DNA of 64,000 nt from Anaerobutyricum faecale (GTDB lineage Bacteria > Bacillota > Clostridia > Lachnospirales > Lachnospiraceae): contig DWWR01000108.1 of the NCBI GenBank assembly GCA_019119645.1, forward strand, positions 20,805 to 84,804, read 5' to 3'. A model generated the notes under the pieces. That model was not told the origin of the DNA. It saw nothing but the letters and a program-made list of their open reading frames with translations, and searched no databases. Below, one piece after another: positions 1-8,475 of the stretch; the first letter of the stretch is position 1; each line of letters starts with the position of its first letter. The position numbers and the translations under genes were made by a program.

Positions 1-96
1 AGTACCATGTGCGGTGTCTGTGCGAGCCCGCGAGCCGAAAGGCAGGATTCCGGTGAGATTCCGGAGCCGACGGTATAGTCCGGATGGTAGAAGATG
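1..96 (+). promoter_or_regulatory. FMN riboswitch (RFN element), 5' end cut off by the window
   Basis: The sequence carries the 3' two thirds of the conserved RFN aptamer: AGCCCGCGAGCC, then GATTCCGGTGAGATTCCGGA, GCCGACGGT and GTCCGGATGGTAGAAGATG. The first aptamer arm (the GGGGCAGGGTGAAATTCCC-type part) lies outside the window. The aptamer binds flavin mononucleotide and here precedes a terminator and the complete rib operon, so FMN is expected to switch off riboflavin synthesis by premature termination. Confidence 0.95.
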
Positions 97-152
97 TTTC
101 TATTTATTTATGCATGCAGATGTAATGATCTGTGTGTGCAGATGGCAGTGAC

Positions 153-200
153 AGGCCCTGAAATTAGTCGCGTGAAGCGATTGGTTTCAGGGCCTTTTTT
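153..200 (+). terminator. Riboswitch expression-platform terminator
   Basis: AGGCCCTGAAA pairs with TTTCAGGGCC across a loop and is followed by six T residues. It lies between the FMN aptamer and ribD, so it is the likely FMN-controlled terminator. Confidence 0.9.
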
Positions 201-232
201 ATTTGTGCGACAGGGAAGGAGCATGTGACAAT

Positions 233-1390
233 ATGGAGCATAAGAACGATACGAGTCATAAAGAAGAACTGCATGCGGCCGGCCGGACCGATGAGCAGTA
301 TATGAGAAGAGCGATAGAACTGGCCATGCGGGGCAGCGGTCATGTGAATCCCAATCCCCTGGTGGGGGCGGTGATCGTCCGGGATGGAAAAGTTCTCGGG
401 GAAGGCTGGCATGAGGAATATGGGAAGCTTCATGCAGAGAGAAATGCCATTGCCCACGCCAAAGAAGCCGGATACAGCCTGGAGGGGAGCACCATTTATG
501 TGACCCTGGAGCCCTGCTGTCATTATGGAAAGACGCCGCCGTGTACGGAGGCCATCATCGGAGAGGGCATCACCAGAGTGGTGGTCGGTTCCGACGATCC
601 GAATCCGCTGGTCTCGGGCAAAGGTTTTCAGATCTTAAGAGAGCATGGCATTTCGGTGGTCACTCATGTCCTCAAGGAAGAGTGTGACGCCATCAATCAA
701 GTGTTTTTTCATTACATACGCACCGGGCGCCCTTTTGTGGCTATGAAATATGCCATGACTCTGGATGGAAAGATTGCCTGCCATACGGGAGATTCCCGGT
801 GGGTGACCGGGGAAGAGGCCCGGGGACATGTGCAGATTCTGCGCAATCATTATAAAGGTATCATGGTCGGTATCGGAACGGTGCTGGCGGATGATCCCAT
901 GCTCAACTGCCGCATGGAAGGAGGGAGGAATCCGGTGAGGATTGTCTGCGACGACTATCTGCGGATTCCGGCCGCATCGAGACTGGTGCAGACGGCCAAA
1001 GATCAGCCGCTCATCACGGCCTGTCTGCCGGGGGCGGACCGGGAAACGATGAAGCTTCTGGAAGAAAAGGGAGTGATAATCTGGGAGATACCGGAGAAGA
1101 ACGGCCGGATCGATTTGAGCTGTCTGATGGAGAAGCTGGGCGAGAATAAGATTGATGGCATTTTGCTGGAGGGTGGCGGAACCCTCAACGAGAGTGCGCT
1201 GCAGGCAGGAATTGTCTCCAGGGTATATTGTTATCTGGCGCCGAAGATATTCGGCGGGGCAGAGGCCAGGACGCCGGTGGAAGGCCGGGGCGTCAGTCTG
1301 GCGTCGGAAGCCTGGCAGCTGCAGGAGATCCATATGCGCCGGTTCGGCAAGGATATTCTTCTGGAATACGACATAACCGGAGAAGCATGA
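233..1390 (+). CDS. ribD: Riboflavin biosynthesis bifunctional deaminase/reductase RibD
   Basis: RibD carries out two steps of riboflavin synthesis: deamination of the 2,5-diamino-6-ribosylamino pyrimidinone phosphate, then NADPH-dependent reduction of the ribose side chain. The N-terminal deaminase domain has the zinc motif HAE followed by PCCHYGKTPPC. The C-terminal reductase domain begins near FVAMKYAMTLDGKIA. I chose the ATG at 233 because AGGGAAGGAG sits 11 bases upstream; an in-frame TTG at 203 lies just after the terminator and has no ribosome-binding site. It is the first gene of the rib operon behind the FMN riboswitch. Length (385 aa) is normal. Confidence 0.97.
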   Translation: MEHKNDTSHKEELHAAGRTDEQYMRRAIELAMRGSGHVNPNPLVGAVIVRDGKVLGEGWHEEYGKLHAERNAIAHAKEAGYSLEGSTIYVTLEPCCHYGKTPPCTEAIIGEGITRVVVGSDDPNPLVSGKGFQILREHGISVVTHVLKEECDAINQVFFHYIRTGRPFVAMKYAMTLDGKIACHTGDSRWVTGEEARGHVQILRNHYKGIMVGIGTVLADDPMLNCRMEGGRNPVRIVCDDYLRIPAASRLVQTAKDQPLITACLPGADRETMKLLEEKGVIIWEIPEKNGRIDLSCLMEKLGENKIDGILLEGGGTLNESALQAGIVSRVYCYLAPKIFGGAEARTPVEGRGVSLASEAWQLQEIHMRRFGKDILLEYDITGEA

Positions 1391-1468
1391 GTACATCAGA
1401 AAAAATGACGCAGTCAGAGAAATGTGACATGGCTGAAGCAGCACATGGAGAAAGGAGAGAGGACAGCG

Positions 1469-2119
1469 GTGTTTACAGGCATCATAGAGGAAGTCGGCGT
1501 GGTGAAAAGCATCAGAATGGGCGCGCAGTCGGCCGTCATCACTATTCAGGCAGAAAAAGTGATGGAAGATATTCATGTGGGAGACAGTATTGCCACCAAC
1601 GGTGTGTGTCTCACGGTGACTTCCTTTGACAAAAACAGTTACAGCGTGGATGTCATGCATGAGACCCTGCGCCGGACTAATCTGGGAACGCTCAAAAGCG
1701 GCAGCCGGGTGAATCTGGAAAGAGCCATGGCGGCCGACGGCCGTTTCGGCGGTCATATCGTGGCGGGACATGTGGATGATCCGGGAACGATCACATCCAT
1801 GGAAAAAGACGATAACGCCATCTGGATCACGATCCGGACGACACCGGCGGTACTGAAATATATTGTGGAGAAAGGTTCCATCGCCATCGACGGCATCAGC
1901 CTTACAGTGGCGCGGGTGGACGATAAGAGTTTTGCGGTCTCAGTGATCCCTCACACGGGAGCGAACACTACGCTGCTGGAGAAAAAACCGGGGGATACGG
2001 TCAATCTAGAGACAGATATGGTTGGAAAATATGTGGAAAAGCTCCTTCGGTATGAGGAAAGTAAGGAGAAACCACAGTCAGGTATTACCATGGATTTCCT
2101 GAAAAGCCATGGATTCTGA
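1469..2119 (+). CDS. ribE: Riboflavin synthase alpha subunit
   Basis: It catalyses dismutation of two 6,7-dimethyl-8-ribityllumazine molecules to riboflavin. The protein opens with the canonical FTGIIEEVG and contains two lumazine-binding repeats; the second has IDGISLTV and VIPHT. The start is GTG at 1469, giving the standard N-terminus, with AGGAGA 10 bases upstream; in-frame ATGs at 1424 and 1445 would add an atypical N-terminal extension. The product is 216 aa, the usual size. It lies between ribD and ribBA in the FMN-controlled operon. Confidence 0.96.
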   Translation: MFTGIIEEVGVVKSIRMGAQSAVITIQAEKVMEDIHVGDSIATNGVCLTVTSFDKNSYSVDVMHETLRRTNLGTLKSGSRVNLERAMAADGRFGGHIVAGHVDDPGTITSMEKDDNAIWITIRTTPAVLKYIVEKGSIAIDGISLTVARVDDKSFAVSVIPHTGANTTLLEKKPGDTVNLETDMVGKYVEKLLRYEESKEKPQSGITMDFLKSHGF

Positions 2120-2212
2120 TCAACTGCGGGAAAGGGCAAACCGCAGAACAGACAAAAACAGACGACAATAAGAGAAACAATAAAAACATAAGCAACAAGG
2201 AGGACAGACAAA

Positions 2213-3418
2213 ATGGATACATTTCAATTCAATACCATAGAGGAGGCCCTGGAAGATTTCAAACAGGGGAAGATGATCATTGTGGTGGACGACGGCGACG
2301 TGGAAAATGACGGAGCCCTGATCATAGCCGGACAGTTTGCTGCGCCGGAAGCTGTGAACTTTATGCTCACCTACGGAAAAGGTATGATGACCATGCCGGT
2401 TTCCGAGGATGTGGCCAGAAAGATCGGCGTGGAGGAATTGATCTGGGAGAACCGGGAACTGTCCCGTTCCACATCCACGGTGACCATTGACAGCGTCGAT
2501 GTGACCGATGGCGTGTCGGCGGCAGACCGCTCCCGGACAGTGATGGCGGCTGCGGCGGAAAACGCCGCCCCGGATAATTTGAAGAGGCCGGGAACTATGG
2601 TGCCTAAGGTGGCACTGCAGGGAGGCGTTTTGAAGCGGACCGGATTTACGGAAGCATCGGTGGATCTGGCGGTGATGGCGGGACTGCGGCCGGTGGGACT
2701 GCGCTGCGGCATTCTCGATGAGGAAGGATCGGTGGCGCGGGTGCCTGCGCTCATGAAGTTTGCGGCTGAGCATCATCTGAAAATCATTACCATTGCGGAT
2801 CTGATCCAGTACCGCCGCCGCACGGAAAGTTTTGTAAGCTGCGAGGCACAGGCAGACTTTCCGACCCATTACGGACATTTTCGTATTTACGGCTATGTGA
2901 ATAAGTTAAATGGCGAGCATCATGTCGCCATTGTAAAAGGAGATGTGGCAGACGGTGAGCCGGTATTGTGCCGGGTACATTCGGAATGCCTCACCGGCGA
3001 TGCCCTGGGATCAAGGCGCTGTGACTGCGGTCAGCAGTATGCGGCGGCCATGCGGATGATAGAAAAAGAAGGCCGGGGCGTACTGCTTTATATGCGCCAG
3101 GAAGGCCGGGGAATCGGTCTCATTAACAAGCTGAAAGCCTATGAGCTGCAGGATCAGGGCATGGATACGGTGGAAGCCAACCTGGCTCTGGGATTTCCGG
3201 AAGATCTGCGGGATTACGGTATCGGCGCGCAGATTCTGGCGGATCTTGGAATCAAAAAATTGCGCCTGATGACCAACAATCCGGCCAAAGTGGTAGGATT
3301 GTCCGGATATGGCATCGAAATTGTGGAGCGGGTGCCGATCATCATCGAGGCCAACGAGGATGACTTCTTCTACCTGAAAACCAAACAGGAAAAGATGGGG
3401 CATTACACGAAATATTAA
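2213..3418 (+). CDS. ribBA: RibBA-type protein: intact GTP cyclohydrolase II fused to a degenerate DHBP synthase domain
   Basis: The C-terminal half (about residues 205-398) is an intact GTP cyclohydrolase II: zinc cysteines in HSECLTGDALGSRRCDCG and the catalytic stretch GVLLYMRQEGRGIGL. The N-terminal half aligns end to end with DHBP synthase but lacks its active-site residues. The acidic DDEDRENEGD loop reads DDGDVENDGA (residues 26-35). The two conserved histidines (RPGH, GHTEA) are Thr128 and Phe145, and the VICE glutamate is Gly166. The first committed step from GTP should work; formation of dihydroxybutanone phosphate by this protein is doubtful. The ribosome-binding site is AAGGAGGA and the length of 401 aa is normal for RibBA. 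Confidence 0.93.
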   Translation: MDTFQFNTIEEALEDFKQGKMIIVVDDGDVENDGALIIAGQFAAPEAVNFMLTYGKGMMTMPVSEDVARKIGVEELIWENRELSRSTSTVTIDSVDVTDGVSAADRSRTVMAAAAENAAPDNLKRPGTMVPKVALQGGVLKRTGFTEASVDLAVMAGLRPVGLRCGILDEEGSVARVPALMKFAAEHHLKIITIADLIQYRRRTESFVSCEAQADFPTHYGHFRIYGYVNKLNGEHHVAIVKGDVADGEPVLCRVHSECLTGDALGSRRCDCGQQYAAAMRMIEKEGRGVLLYMRQEGRGIGLINKLKAYELQDQGMDTVEANLALGFPEDLRDYGIGAQILADLGIKKLRLMTNNPAKVVGLSGYGIEIVERVPIIIEANEDDFFYLKTKQEKMGHYTKY

Positions 3419-3514
3419 GAGAACAGAAAAGAACTTCAGGATCTTTTTGTGAAAAGAGAAATCATTTGAAAATTACCATAAGAATAACCATAAAAATATC
3501 AGGAGGAATGAATC

Positions 3515-3988
3515 ATGGGAGTAAATGTATTTGAAGGAAAAGTAGTAGGCGGAGAAGAGAGAGTAGGTATCGTGTGTGCGAGATTTAACGAGTTCATTGT
3601 TTCCAAACTTCTGAGTGGAGCCATTGACGGCCTCGTTCGTCACGGAATGAAAGAGGAGAACATTGACGTGGCATGGGTTCCGGGAGCCTTTGAAATCCCG
3701 CTGATCTGTGAGAAGATGGCGCAGTCCGGAAAATATGACGCAGTCATCGCGCTGGGAACGGTGATCCGCGGAGCAACCAGCCATTATGATTATGTATGCA
3801 ATGAAGTTTCCAAGGGAGTGGCTCAGGTTGGTCTGAAATCCGGCATTCCGGTATTGTTCGGTATTGTGACCACGGAGAACATTGAGCAGGCCATCGAGCG
3901 GGCCGGAACCAAAGCGGGAAACAAAGGATATGACTGTGCGCTGAGTGCCATTGAGATGATCAATCTCATCAAAGAAATTGAAAAATAA
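3515..3988 (+). CDS. ribH: 6,7-dimethyl-8-ribityllumazine synthase
   Basis: It condenses the pyrimidine amine with dihydroxybutanone phosphate to give the riboflavin precursor lumazine. Recognisable elements are VGIVCARFNEFI at the N-terminus, PGAFEIPL, and the catalytic-histidine segment RGATSHYDYV. An AGGAGG site lies just upstream of the ATG. The product of 157 aa is standard. It is the last rib gene; no clear terminator follows before the pst promoter region. Confidence 0.97.
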   Translation: MGVNVFEGKVVGGEERVGIVCARFNEFIVSKLLSGAIDGLVRHGMKEENIDVAWVPGAFEIPLICEKMAQSGKYDAVIALGTVIRGATSHYDYVCNEVSKGVAQVGLKSGIPVLFGIVTTENIEQAIERAGTKAGNKGYDCALSAIEMINLIKEIEK

Positions 3989-4101
3989 GCGGCCGGTTGA
4001 CTTTTCATCTTTAAGTGTATTGTGTTATATAAAGAATATATTGCCAATATTTTCTGACTTTATTACATTATTTACAGATATGTAATAATAAAAATAGAAA
4101 G

Positions 4102-4167
4102 TTATCTGACTTTTTACTTGATTTTTACAGGTCCGAGATGTCGTTTTTTACATAAGAGCTCTATAAT
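4102..4167 (+). promoter_or_regulatory. Candidate PhoP-box array and -10 box upstream of pstS
   Basis: TTATCT (4102), TTTACT (4113) and TTTACA (4124) are spaced exactly 11 bp apart, the geometry of Gram-positive PhoP direct repeats (TTHACA with 5-bp gaps). A further TTTACA occurs at 4147. A perfect TATAAT lies at 4162-4167 with no good -35 at the normal spacing, as in activator-dependent Pho promoters. Regulation by PhoP-PhoR is inferred. Confidence 0.6.
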
Positions 4168-4230
4168 TCAGAACAAATAAAGGTTTAAATACTTTATTGA
4201 GCAAAGAAAGACAAAAGGAGGATCATTCAA

Positions 4231-5163
4231 ATGAAGAAACAGATGTTGGCAATTTGTATGGCAGTATTTATGGCTTCAGGACTTCTTGCAGGATGTGGAA
4301 GCGGAAACTCTGATACATCGACACAGGCTGCCGCTACCACAGAAGCCAGCTCAGAAACCGGAGGAAACGCAGCAGACCAGGATTTAAGCGGCACTATCAC
4401 AGCAGCCGGTTCTTCCGCTTTAAAACCTCTTGTAGATGACGCAGCAAACTCTTTCAGTGAACAGTACCCGGATGTGGCGATCACAGTGGATGCCGGCGGT
4501 TCAGGTGAAGGTTTAAAACAGGTAGCTGAGGGAACAGTTGATATCGGAAACTCTGACGTAGCAGCGGATGAGAAACTGGATGCCACACAGGCAGGCGAAC
4601 TGGTGGATCATCAGGTATGTGTTATCACCATGGCGCCAATCGTTAACAACGATGTAAAAGAAGGCGGCGTGACAAACCTGAGCAAAGATCAGTTAATTTC
4701 CATCTTTACAGGAAAGACCACCAACTGGAAAGATGTGGGCGGTCCAGATGAGGATATCGTATTAGTAACAAGACCGACTTCTTCCGGAACCCGTGCAACT
4801 TTTGAAAAATATGCCCTTGATGGAAATGAAGAGGCATCCAATGCATCTATGGAAACGGATGATTCCGGAGTACTTCTTCAGAATGTTAAAGATACAAAAG
4901 GTGCTATCGGTTATGTGGCACTGTCTTATCTGACTGGTGACCCGGGTGTATCCACTGTCTCCATCGATGGTGTAGAGCCGACACTGGAAAATACATATTC
5001 AGGCGCTTATCCGGTATGGACGTTTGAGCATATGTATACAAAAGGCGAGCCTAATGAGGTCTGCGATGCATTTATCAAATACATCATGTCTGATGAATAC
5101 GGCACAAATATGGAACAGCTGGGATATGGCGTATCTTCTAAAATGACAGTAACCGAACATTAA
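4231..5163 (+). CDS. pstS: Phosphate ABC transporter, phosphate-binding lipoprotein
   Basis: This is the extracytoplasmic phosphate receptor of the Pst high-affinity importer. It has a lipoprotein signal peptide with lipobox LLAGC, so Cys22 should be lipidated, followed by a Ser/Thr/Ala-rich linker. Phosphate-binding elements include TAAGSSALKPL and TRPTSSGTRATF. The ribosome-binding site AAAGGAGG lies 11 bases upstream. It is the first gene of pstSCAB, and no phoU follows pstB. Confidence 0.96.
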   Translation: MKKQMLAICMAVFMASGLLAGCGSGNSDTSTQAAATTEASSETGGNAADQDLSGTITAAGSSALKPLVDDAANSFSEQYPDVAITVDAGGSGEGLKQVAEGTVDIGNSDVAADEKLDATQAGELVDHQVCVITMAPIVNNDVKEGGVTNLSKDQLISIFTGKTTNWKDVGGPDEDIVLVTRPTSSGTRATFEKYALDGNEEASNASMETDDSGVLLQNVKDTKGAIGYVALSYLTGDPGVSTVSIDGVEPTLENTYSGAYPVWTFEHMYTKGEPNEVCDAFIKYIMSDEYGTNMEQLGYGVSSKMTVTEH

Positions 5164-5197
5164 AAATGATTATCCCGGAAAAGGATATCAAAGGGAG

Positions 5198-5231
5198 CGG
5201 GCTTATCGAGCGATGAGCCCGTTTCTCTTTT
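5198..5231 (+). terminator. Attenuator hairpin between pstS and pstC
   Basis: A stem of about 10 bp (CGGGCTTATC with GATGAGCCCG) closes a short loop and is followed by TTTCTCTTTT. Such a partial terminator would give more binding protein than membrane components. Confidence 0.75.
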
Positions 5232-5281
5232 GGACGGGACAGGACATCCGGGTGGCAAAATCAGGAGGAAAGGGGATACAT

Positions 5282-6193
5282 ATGATTGAAAAGAAGAAGC
5301 AGGGGATGTTTTACAAAGAATATGTATGGCGGGGCGTTACAATTTTCTTTGGACTTTTTGTCATCGCACTGACAATGATCATCGGTGCATTTCTGATCTA
5401 TAAAGGTTCCGATACATTTCTCAAATTCGGACACACCATCTGGGGGTTCCTGGGTTCTGCCCAGTGGAATCCGGCGGACAGCGCGGAAGGCGGCGGACAG
5501 ACCGGAGCGCTGATTTTTATTGTGGGTTCCGTGGTAACCTGCGGTCTGGCTCTGCTCATCGCGACCCCTTTTGCTCTGGGTTCCGCAATCTTTATGACAG
5601 AAATCGCGCCGGGGATCGGTGAGAAATTTTACCGTCCTATTGTGGAAATATTTGCCGGGATTCCGTCCGTGGTATACGGATGGGTGGGACTGACTGTTTT
5701 AGTCCCGGCCATCAAGACGGTATTTCACCGGCAGGTGGGACATTCTGTTCTTGCTGCCGGGCTGGTGCTGGCGGTCATGATCTTCCCTACGATCACCAGT
5801 GTATCCGCCGATGCCATGGCTGCGGTGCCGGACGAATGCAGAAATGCCGCCTATGGACTCGGCTCCACCCGGTGGCAGGCCATCTGGCGGGTGATGGTGC
5901 CGGCGGCATCCTCAGGCATTATAACGGGAGTGATCCTGGGACTGGCCAGGGCTTTCGGTGAGGCGCTGGCGGTGGCCATGGTCATCGGACAGACCACGGC
6001 GCTTCCAACCAGTATTTTTTCCACCACAAAGACATTAACGACTGAGATCGCGGCTCAGATGGGAAATGCCATGGAGGGAGGAGAACTGAAAGCTGCCCTG
6101 TGGACCATGGCGCTTCTGCTGTTTTTGATCTCTCTGATCTGCATCACATTGATCCATCGTTTATCCGGAAGCGGCAGGAAAGGAGAGAAGTAA
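5282..6193 (+). CDS. pstC: Phosphate ABC transporter permease PstC
   Basis: This is one of the two integral membrane subunits of the phosphate importer. It has several hydrophobic segments and the permease coupling region EALAVAMVIGQ in its C-terminal half. The start is ATG 5282 after AGGAGG; the in-frame ATG at 5213 lies inside the attenuator hairpin and is not credible. The product is 303 aa. It is followed one base later by pstA. Confidence 0.95.
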   Translation: MIEKKKQGMFYKEYVWRGVTIFFGLFVIALTMIIGAFLIYKGSDTFLKFGHTIWGFLGSAQWNPADSAEGGGQTGALIFIVGSVVTCGLALLIATPFALGSAIFMTEIAPGIGEKFYRPIVEIFAGIPSVVYGWVGLTVLVPAIKTVFHRQVGHSVLAAGLVLAVMIFPTITSVSADAMAAVPDECRNAAYGLGSTRWQAIWRVMVPAASSGIITGVILGLARAFGEALAVAMVIGQTTALPTSIFSTTKTLTTEIAAQMGNAMEGGELKAALWTMALLLFLISLICITLIHRLSGSGRKGEK

Positions 6194-6194
6194 G

Positions 6195-7073
6195 ATGAAG
6201 GAACGAATGAGATGGGCGAAAAGAACAGACCGGATTATGACGGTTGTATTTTATGCGGTTGCCGTATTCTTTCTTGTATTGCTGGCAGCCTTTGCGGGAA
6301 AAGTCATCATCGGCGGATTTCTGGAGGCAAAGCCGGAGATGTTCGGTTTTGAGCGGCAGGGGACCATCGGAAATCAGCTGTTTAACACCATCTACCTGGT
6401 ATTCATTTCTCTGCTGTGTTCGGTGCCGGTGGGAGTCTTCGCCGGTATCTATCTGGCCGTCTATGCCAAGGATGGTCCTCTGACTAAATTTTTAAGAATC
6501 TGTATTGAAACTTTATCCTCGCTTCCGTCCATCGTGGTGGGCCTGTTCGGATATCTGGTCTTCCTGGTATTCATCGGTATGGGAAAAAGCCTGCTGGCAG
6601 GAGCGCTGTCAGTGTCAATCCTTACCATCCCTCTGTTGACCACCACCACAGAGGATGCCATCCGCGGTCTGCCGGAGGGATATTTCCAGGGCAGTCTGGG
6701 ACTGGGAGCGACCAAATGGCAGTCGGTGTTCCATGTGGTCCTTCCGGCCTGTATTCCGAGGATCATGACGGGAGTGATCCTGGCGGCAGGAAGAGGCTTT
6801 GGAGAGGCAGCGGCGCTCCTTTACACGACCGGATCGGGGAGCACCCTCCGGTGGGGAAACTGGGATATCACTTTACCAACCAGTCCGCTGAATCTTCTGC
6901 GGCCGGCGGAAACACTGTCCACACAGATCTGGAACCTGCAGATTAACGGGCAGGATCCGGCTCTGGCTGATCTGGCTGCGGCGATTCTGCTGCTTCTCGT
7001 ACTCGTCTTCAACGTGGCGGCCAACGCCTGGAGCAGACGGATTGAAGTCCGCAACGCCGGAGAAAAAGTGTGA
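6195..7073 (+). CDS. pstA: Phosphate ABC transporter permease PstA
   Basis: This is the second membrane subunit of the Pst importer. It has about six hydrophobic segments and the cytoplasmic coupling motif GRGFGEAAALLYT, which contacts PstB. Its start lies one base after the end of pstC, so the two are translationally linked. Its 292 aa match the family. Confidence 0.95.
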   Translation: MKERMRWAKRTDRIMTVVFYAVAVFFLVLLAAFAGKVIIGGFLEAKPEMFGFERQGTIGNQLFNTIYLVFISLLCSVPVGVFAGIYLAVYAKDGPLTKFLRICIETLSSLPSIVVGLFGYLVFLVFIGMGKSLLAGALSVSILTIPLLTTTTEDAIRGLPEGYFQGSLGLGATKWQSVFHVVLPACIPRIMTGVILAAGRGFGEAAALLYTTGSGSTLRWGNWDITLPTSPLNLLRPAETLSTQIWNLQINGQDPALADLAAAILLLLVLVFNVAANAWSRRIEVRNAGEKV

Positions 7074-7127
7074 TGGCGGCTGCTGGAAAATGGAAGAACA
7101 AATACCGGGAGAAAAGGAGACAGAAGA

Positions 7128-7889
7128 ATGAGCGAAGGAAATGTAAAGTTTGACGTCCGGGACATTAATCTTCATTATGGAGCGTTTCATGCCCTGAAGG
7201 ATGTCAATATGAAAATATATGAACATGAGATTACGGCGCTGATCGGGCCGTCCGGCTGCGGCAAATCCACATTTTTGAAGACGTTGAACCGGATGAATGA
7301 TTTTGTAAATAATGTAAAGATCGACGGAGCCATTCACATGGATGGAAAAGATATTTACCGGGACATGGACGGTATCGAACTCCGCTATAAGGTGGGAATG
7401 GTATTTCAGCAGCCCAATCCGTTCCCAAAGAGCGTCTATGATAATGTGGCGTACGGGCCGAGGATATTTGGAATCCGGAAAAAAGCGCAGCTGGACGATA
7501 TTGTGGAGAGGAGCCTCCGCCAGGCGGCGATCTGGGATGAACTGAAAGACAGACTGAAGAAAAGCGCGCTGGGTCTGTCCGGCGGGCAGCAGCAGCGTCT
7601 CTGTATTGCGAGAACGCTGGCGGTGAATCCGGAAGTCATCCTGATGGATGAGCCCACCTCGGCGCTGGATCCCATTTCCACATCGAAGATCGAAGAGCTG
7701 GCCATGAATCTGAAAAAGGATTATACCATTGTGATCGTCACCCACAACATGCAGCAGGCCTCAAGAATCTCAGACCGCACGGCATTTTTCCTGCTGGGCG
7801 AGATGATTGAGTACGGGGAGACGCAGGAGCTGTTTGCCAGACCGAAAGATCCGAGGACCGAGAGTTATATTACCGGAAGATTCGGATGA
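7128..7889 (+). CDS. pstB: Phosphate ABC transporter ATPase PstB
   Basis: This is the cytoplasmic ATPase that drives phosphate import. Walker A is GPSGCGKST, the signature motif is LSGGQQQRLCIAR, Walker B is VILMDEPTSALD and the switch histidine is in VTHNMQQA. The PstB-typical TLNRMND segment follows Walker A. The length of 253 aa is standard. It closes the pst operon. Confidence 0.97.
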   Translation: MSEGNVKFDVRDINLHYGAFHALKDVNMKIYEHEITALIGPSGCGKSTFLKTLNRMNDFVNNVKIDGAIHMDGKDIYRDMDGIELRYKVGMVFQQPNPFPKSVYDNVAYGPRIFGIRKKAQLDDIVERSLRQAAIWDELKDRLKKSALGLSGGQQQRLCIARTLAVNPEVILMDEPTSALDPISTSKIEELAMNLKKDYTIVIVTHNMQQASRISDRTAFFLLGEMIEYGETQELFARPKDPRTESYITGRFG

Positions 7890-7900
7890 TGTCGGAATTA

Positions 7901-7926
7901 TCATAGTAAAAATCTATGAATTTTTT
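7901..7926 (+). terminator. Weak intrinsic terminator after pstB
   Basis: TCATAG pairs with CTATGA and is followed after one base by six T residues. The stem is short and AT-rich, so termination may be partial. Confidence 0.5.
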
Positions 7927-7934
7927 CTGCCCTA

Positions 7935-7963
7935 TTGAATTTTTCTGGCGGGTGTATTATACT
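7935..7963 (+). promoter_or_regulatory. Sigma-A type promoter for the DUF1858 gene
   Basis: TTGAAT and TATACT are separated by exactly 17 bp. Transcription should begin near 7970, about 50 bases before the start codon at 8020. Confidence 0.7.
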
Positions 7964-8019
7964 GTGTAAAGTACCCCATAAACAAGCAGAATTTGCAAAC
8001 AATAACAGGAGGAATAGAT

Positions 8020-8235
8020 ATGGCAGCTCAGGTTGTTACAAAGGATACATTGATCGGAGAAATGCTTCAGATGGATATGGGAATCGCCGCCATCTTAATG
8101 GCAGCAGGAATGCACTGCGTAGGATGCCCATCCTCCGCCATGGAGAGTCTGGAAGAAGCATGCATGGTTCACGGCATGGACGCAGACCAGGTGCTTGTCC
8201 GCATTAATGACTATCTGGCGAATAAAAATAAATAA
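8020..8235 (+). CDS. DUF1858 small disulfide protein (hybrid-cluster-protein associated)
   Basis: This 71-aa protein matches the DUF1858 family, often found with hybrid cluster proteins. The family has a short helical domain with a redox-type Cys pair, here in HCVGCPS. The start at 8020 has AGGAGG six bases upstream; a longer frame from 7993 lacks a site. It has its own promoter and terminator, so it is monocistronic. The exact function is unknown; a role in redox or nitrosative stress is an inference from the family. Confidence 0.85.
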   Translation: MAAQVVTKDTLIGEMLQMDMGIAAILMAAGMHCVGCPSSAMESLEEACMVHGMDADQVLVRINDYLANKNK

Positions 8236-8278
8236 TATGATTTCTTTCATGGAAAGAACAGCGAAATAGCTGAGAGAC

Positions 8279-8332
8279 GCTGCAGGAAGGCGGAATCGGT
8301 ATAGCCGGTACCCGCCGGACGGCAGCTTTTTT
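8279..8332 (+). terminator. Intrinsic terminator after the DUF1858 gene
   Basis: GCTGC pairs with GCAGC around an inner GGCGG/CCGCC stem, followed by six T residues. Confidence 0.7.
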
Positions 8333-8367
8333 ATTTCATAGGAGATTGTATTCCTATGGAATTCCCA

Positions 8368-8408
8368 TAAAAAACATGCACAGCCCTGTCTGAAACAAGA
8401 CTGTGCAT
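8368..8408 (-). terminator. Intrinsic terminator of the mecA-like gene
   Basis: On the minus strand ATGCACAG pairs with CTGTGCAT and is followed by GTTTTTTATG. It faces the plus-strand terminator, separating the convergent genes. Confidence 0.75.
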
Positions 8409-8475
8409 CCACGTATCTGAAAAATCTTTCTGAAAAGAATACATTTCTTTGAGAAAAATCCGTTCAAAACGGTAT

